Shown: piece by piece, positions 61,385-64,000 of the stretch
How the letters are laid out: each line of letters begins with the position of its first letter
How positions within the stretch are numbered: position 1 is the stretch's first letter
NCBI RefSeq assembly: GCF_014698735.1
Contig: NZ_JACJTQ010000028.1
Span: 1-64,000 of the forward strand
Direction of reading: 5' to 3'
Source of the DNA: Anabaena catenula FACHB-362
GTDB taxonomy: Bacteria > Cyanobacteriota > Cyanobacteriia > Cyanobacteriales > Nostocaceae
DNA length: 64,000 nucleotides
Made by a program: the position numbers and the translations under genes
The notes under the pieces: generated by a model
The model's input: only the letters and a program-made list of their open reading frames with translations
Databases searched by the model: none
Told to the model about the DNA's origin: nothing

Positions 61385-61773
61385 ATTGCCTCACTATGGC
61401 TACAGAGAAAGACGTTAACTGTGGGATATCCGTTCTTGATAATACCAGAAATCACCTAATATCAACAAATCCTCGCGCTGTGGAGGCCACTTGCTTTAGA
61501 CATGGGGGGTAAGGCGCGGGCGAATTTATTCGTTGATTCCCATTCATAATTTCTACTTATATAGGATCATGATCCTAGTCAAAAACTAGATCAATGTCCG
61601 ATGCGATCGCCATAACTATCGAAGTACAATGACTGACACACATCATTAAATCAAGCAATTAACCAAGTTTCAGTTGTAGCTAACTTCCCCTCAAAGGCAT
61701 TACCGCGCCAATCTGGGAATTTTTTGTATGAGCATTAATACTTATTCAATAAAAACAAAACATATACCAATTA
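61385..61773. other. Intergenic region holding the second, deleted copy of the duplicated segment
   Basis: 61412-61464 matches 57796-57848 (start of the aspartic protease gene; 2 mismatches in 53), fused directly to 61455-61606, which matches 58171-58321. The 90-aa gene is absent from this copy. The 14-bp palindrome recurs at 61563-61576, and HIP1 occurs at about 61603. Confidence 0.88.
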
Positions 61774-63882
61774 ATGTCAATAACATCAGCAGATTCCACC
61801 CCTTCCTTACAAATTACCGCTTCCCAGGATTTCGCCTCTTGGTTGGAACAGCAAAACCTCAGTCTAGCCTTTACCACCTACCAAACTAACCGCCTTTTTT
61901 TCGTCAGTGGCCAAGCTAACGGCAGACTGAAACTACACGAAAGACTATTCGACAAACCAATGGGATTATGTGTAGCCGCAAATCGTCTCTACATGACCAC
62001 CCGTTACCAAATCTGGGATTTCCATAATCTTCTGGATAGTGGGGAAAAATCACAGGAAACAGATCGTCTCTATGTCCCCCGCACTGCTTACACCACAGGT
62101 GATGTCAACGCCCATGAAATAGTATTAGACAACTCCGGAAAAGTAATTTTTGTCAATACCGACTTTAGTTGTTTAGCCACCCTCAGCCCAGACTACAACT
62201 TTGTCCCCTTATGGCAACCGCCCTTTATTTCCAAACTCGTCGCCGAAGATCGTTGTCATCTGAATGGGTTAGCAATGGTAGAAGGCAAACCCGCTTATGT
62301 CACCGCCTGTAGTACCACAGATACAGCCGCCGGGTGGCGGAATCATCGCCTCAATGGCGGAGTTGTCATCGACGTTGCCCAAAATGAAATCATCGCCACA
62401 GGCTTATCCATGCCCCATTCTCCCCGTTGGTATCAGGGGAAATTATGGTTACTCAATTCTGGCACAGGGGAATTTGGCTACATCCAAGATCATAAATTCC
62501 ATCCCATCACCTTCTGCCCTGGATTTGTGCGTGGATTAGCCTTTTGGCAAAACTTCGCCTTTGTGGGACTATCTCAATTACGTTCCCAGAGTTTCACCGG
62601 CTTAACCCTAGAAAAACGCCTCATGTCCGAGGGAAATCGTCCCCAATCTGGGTTAATCGTAATTGACTTACAAACAGGTGAACCCCTGCACTGGCTATAT
62701 TTTCAGAGCGTCATTGAAGAACTATTTGATGTCGTAGTTCTGCCCGGAGTCCGACAACCCCAACTCATTGGCTTACAAGAAGAAGAAATACAGCGTCTAG
62801 TTACATTTCCCAACAGTGGCGGCATTGTCACCACCAAACCCACCGCCAAGCGTCCCAGTAAGGGCGCAACTCCACCTGTTGCTGGTTTACCGACCTCACC
62901 CCCAGCCCCTCTCCTGCAAGGAGAGGGGAGTAATAGGGATATCTCATCTCAAACCCTACAAGCAGAGGGGAGTATTACTCCCCCCTTCCCTACTAGGGAA
63001 GGGGGGCAGGGGGGGTTAGGTCAAACCGTCCGTTACCAACGGGTGTATCACCTGAATACTAGCAATGCCCTCACCTACAATCACCTCACCTATCCCAGCC
63101 TGCAAAAACGCTGGCAAACTCAACCGCCCCAAGGCGAATTAACTGGGCTTTCTGCTTCCCTAGACGGTGCAATAGTCGGCTTTGCCATCAGCGAACGCTT
63201 AAACCCACAACAAGCCGAAATCATCTCCCTATTCGTCTTACCCGAATACCGTAATCAAGGAATTGGCACAAAGTTACTCGCCTATTTAGAACGAGAATTA
63301 GCCCAACAGGGATGTGTTGAAATCATCCTCAGCTATTCAACCAGTACACTCACCAATGTCGCTTTAGAACCGCTACTGCAAAAGCTACATTGGCAACCAC
63401 CCCAAATTAACTTGGTGCTAGGCAAAACCGCCACAGAAAAAATTGCCCAAGCACCTTGGTTAAACAAGTATCCCCTACCTCCAGCCTTTGAGGTGTTTCC
63501 TTGGTTAGATGCCGGTTTATCCCTGCCGCCTAATGTCGAGGCACACCGCTTAGAACCCCTAAATAGCTTGGGATTGCGCTATCGGGGGGAGGTAATTGGT
63601 TGGGTGTTAACCCATCGGGTAGCACCTGACACAATTCGCTACACCACTATTTCAATTGCGGAAGCATTTGAGAAGCGGGGGCGAGGGGTTTCGCTGTTAG
63701 CTGAAGCGATTCATCGTCAAGTTAACAGTGGTGTTCCCTACCTCACGGGTTCGGTTTCTTACCGTTATCCGCGTTTGTTGCAGTTTGTCGAACGACACCT
63801 GACACCCTATTTAACTGGGGTAGGGGAAGTGCGACAAACGAGTAAGTTGATTAACCCTACACTTGAATCAAGAGAAAACTAA
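61774..63882 (+). CDS. TIGR03032 family protein fused to a GNAT domain, with repeat insertion
   Basis: 702 aa. The N-terminal 350 residues match TIGR03032 (DUF4915-like): GRLKLHERLFDKPMGLCV, YTTGDVNAHEIV, WQPPFISKLVAEDRCHLNGLA, PHSPRWYQGKLWLLNSGTGEFGYI, CPGFVRGLAF. Residues about 440-570 are a GNAT acetyltransferase domain (LFVLPEYRNQGIGTKLLAYLERELAQQGC, acetyl-CoA loop R/Q-x-x-G-x-G). Between them (about 374-417) there is a Pro/Gly/Ser-rich stretch encoded by dispersed hairpin repeats (CCCCTCTCC/GGAGAGGGG, CCCCCCTTCCC/GGGAAGGGGGG). TIGR03032 is of unknown function. Confidence 0.85.
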   Translation: MSITSADSTPSLQITASQDFASWLEQQNLSLAFTTYQTNRLFFVSGQANGRLKLHERLFDKPMGLCVAANRLYMTTRYQIWDFHNLLDSGEKSQETDRLYVPRTAYTTGDVNAHEIVLDNSGKVIFVNTDFSCLATLSPDYNFVPLWQPPFISKLVAEDRCHLNGLAMVEGKPAYVTACSTTDTAAGWRNHRLNGGVVIDVAQNEIIATGLSMPHSPRWYQGKLWLLNSGTGEFGYIQDHKFHPITFCPGFVRGLAFWQNFAFVGLSQLRSQSFTGLTLEKRLMSEGNRPQSGLIVIDLQTGEPLHWLYFQSVIEELFDVVVLPGVRQPQLIGLQEEEIQRLVTFPNSGGIVTTKPTAKRPSKGATPPVAGLPTSPPAPLLQGEGSNRDISSQTLQAEGSITPPFPTREGGQGGLGQTVRYQRVYHLNTSNALTYNHLTYPSLQKRWQTQPPQGELTGLSASLDGAIVGFAISERLNPQQAEIISLFVLPEYRNQGIGTKLLAYLERELAQQGCVEIILSYSTSTLTNVALEPLLQKLHWQPPQINLVLGKTATEKIAQAPWLNKYPLPPAFEVFPWLDAGLSLPPNVEAHRLEPLNSLGLRYRGEVIGWVLTHRVAPDTIRYTTISIAEAFEKRGRGVSLLAEAIHRQVNSGVPYLTGSVSYRYPRLLQFVERHLTPYLTGVGEVRQTSKLINPTLESREN
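62894..63025. repeat. Dispersed hairpin repeats inserted in frame
   Basis: Two hairpin-forming repeats (62906-62928, CCCCTCTCC/GGAGAGGGG; 62979-63007, CCCCCCTTCCCTA/TAGGGAAGGGGGG) of the type seen intergenically near 29965. They are inside a continuous reading frame. Confidence 0.8.
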
Positions 63883-63883
63883 C

Positions 63884-64000
63884 ATGACTGAACCGAATTT
63901 TAACGCCCCAATCACCAACCCCTTCGGAATAACGGATGTGGGGGGTGTTGCGTCACCGACCTTTGCCGATATTGATGGCGATGGGGACTTAGATGCTTTT
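63884..64000 (+). CDS. FG-GAP/VCBS repeat protein, 5' part only
   Basis: The first 39 codons lie in the window. The N-terminus ends in VASPTFADIDGDGDLDAF, an FG-GAP/VCBS calcium-binding repeat (DxDxDGxxD), so the full protein is probably a secreted or surface repeat protein like its neighbour at 58529. It starts 2 bp after the TIGR03032/GNAT stop, so the two may be co-transcribed. Confidence 0.75.
   Translation, partial: MTEPNFNAPITNPFGITDVGGVASPTFADIDGDGDLDAF

Overview
The window looks like chromosomal DNA from a filamentous, probably heterocyst-forming cyanobacterium (Nostocales; Nostoc/Anabaena-like). The grounds are photosystem genes (psaK, psbY), cyanobacteria-restricted families (PxcA, NIL-domain protein, DUF3685, DUF6335, TIGR02652, a PATAN-domain response regulator, a FurC-like regulator), many copies of the HIP1 octamer GCGATCGC (more than twenty seen by eye), and intergenic regions full of tandem heptamers and dispersed repeats. 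No rRNA, tRNA, CRISPR array, intact transposase or prophage was seen, and no single foreign island stands out.

Layout. 0-4.5 kb: SufE, PsaK, a small secreted protein, then two related metallophosphatase-fold genes; the second is translationally coupled to a CobW-type GTPase whose start is preceded by a Zur/Fur-like operator. 4.8-9.7 kb: sulfate uptake (NIL protein, cysW, cysT, sbpA, and a divergent second sulfate-binding protein; no cysA). 10-14.8 kb: PATAN/receiver regulator, class II amidotransferase, MgtC, secreted MsrB, a hypothetical gene and a decayed xisI. 14.9-17.8 kb: a large membrane protein of unknown function. 18-25 kb: MBL-fold protein, cystathionine beta-synthase plus gamma-lyase/synthase (transsulfuration), a Met/Cys-rich copper-binding-type protein, miaB, a lysophospholipid-type acyltransferase. 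25.4-34.3 kb: nucleotidyltransferase, coiled-coil/TPR protein, PxcA, a secreted double-psi-barrel candidate, cyclase, lipid kinase. 34.4-42 kb: acidic small proteins, FurC-like regulator, DUF3685 protein, a flavoprotein without its redox disulfide, CobD-like decarboxylase carrying an in-frame repeat, HU. 42.6-48.1 kb: pilMNOQ. 48-57.2 kb: sugar-binding lipoprotein, folC, psbY, gamma-carbonic-anhydrase-like protein, TIGR02652, VOC protein, M16 protease, cupredoxin. 57.5-61.6 kb: a rearranged patch with a truncated aspartic protease joined to a LuxR remnant, a calcium-repeat/RTX protein bracketed by a duplicated segment, and a VapBC-type pair. 61.8-64 kb: a TIGR03032/GNAT fusion and the start of an FG-GAP/VCBS protein that runs off the window.

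The most notable signals are (i) dispersed intergenic repeats that entered genes in frame (cobD with a 76-bp perfect inverted copy nearby; the TIGR03032/GNAT gene), (ii) the segmental duplication with an internal deletion around the RTX gene, (iii) the putative Zur-controlled CobW/metallophosphatase operon beside a phosphatase paralogue that has lost catalytic residues, and (iv) several gene remnants (xisI, LuxR, aspartic protease). All functional calls come from reading the sequence and remembered family features; no database search was run.
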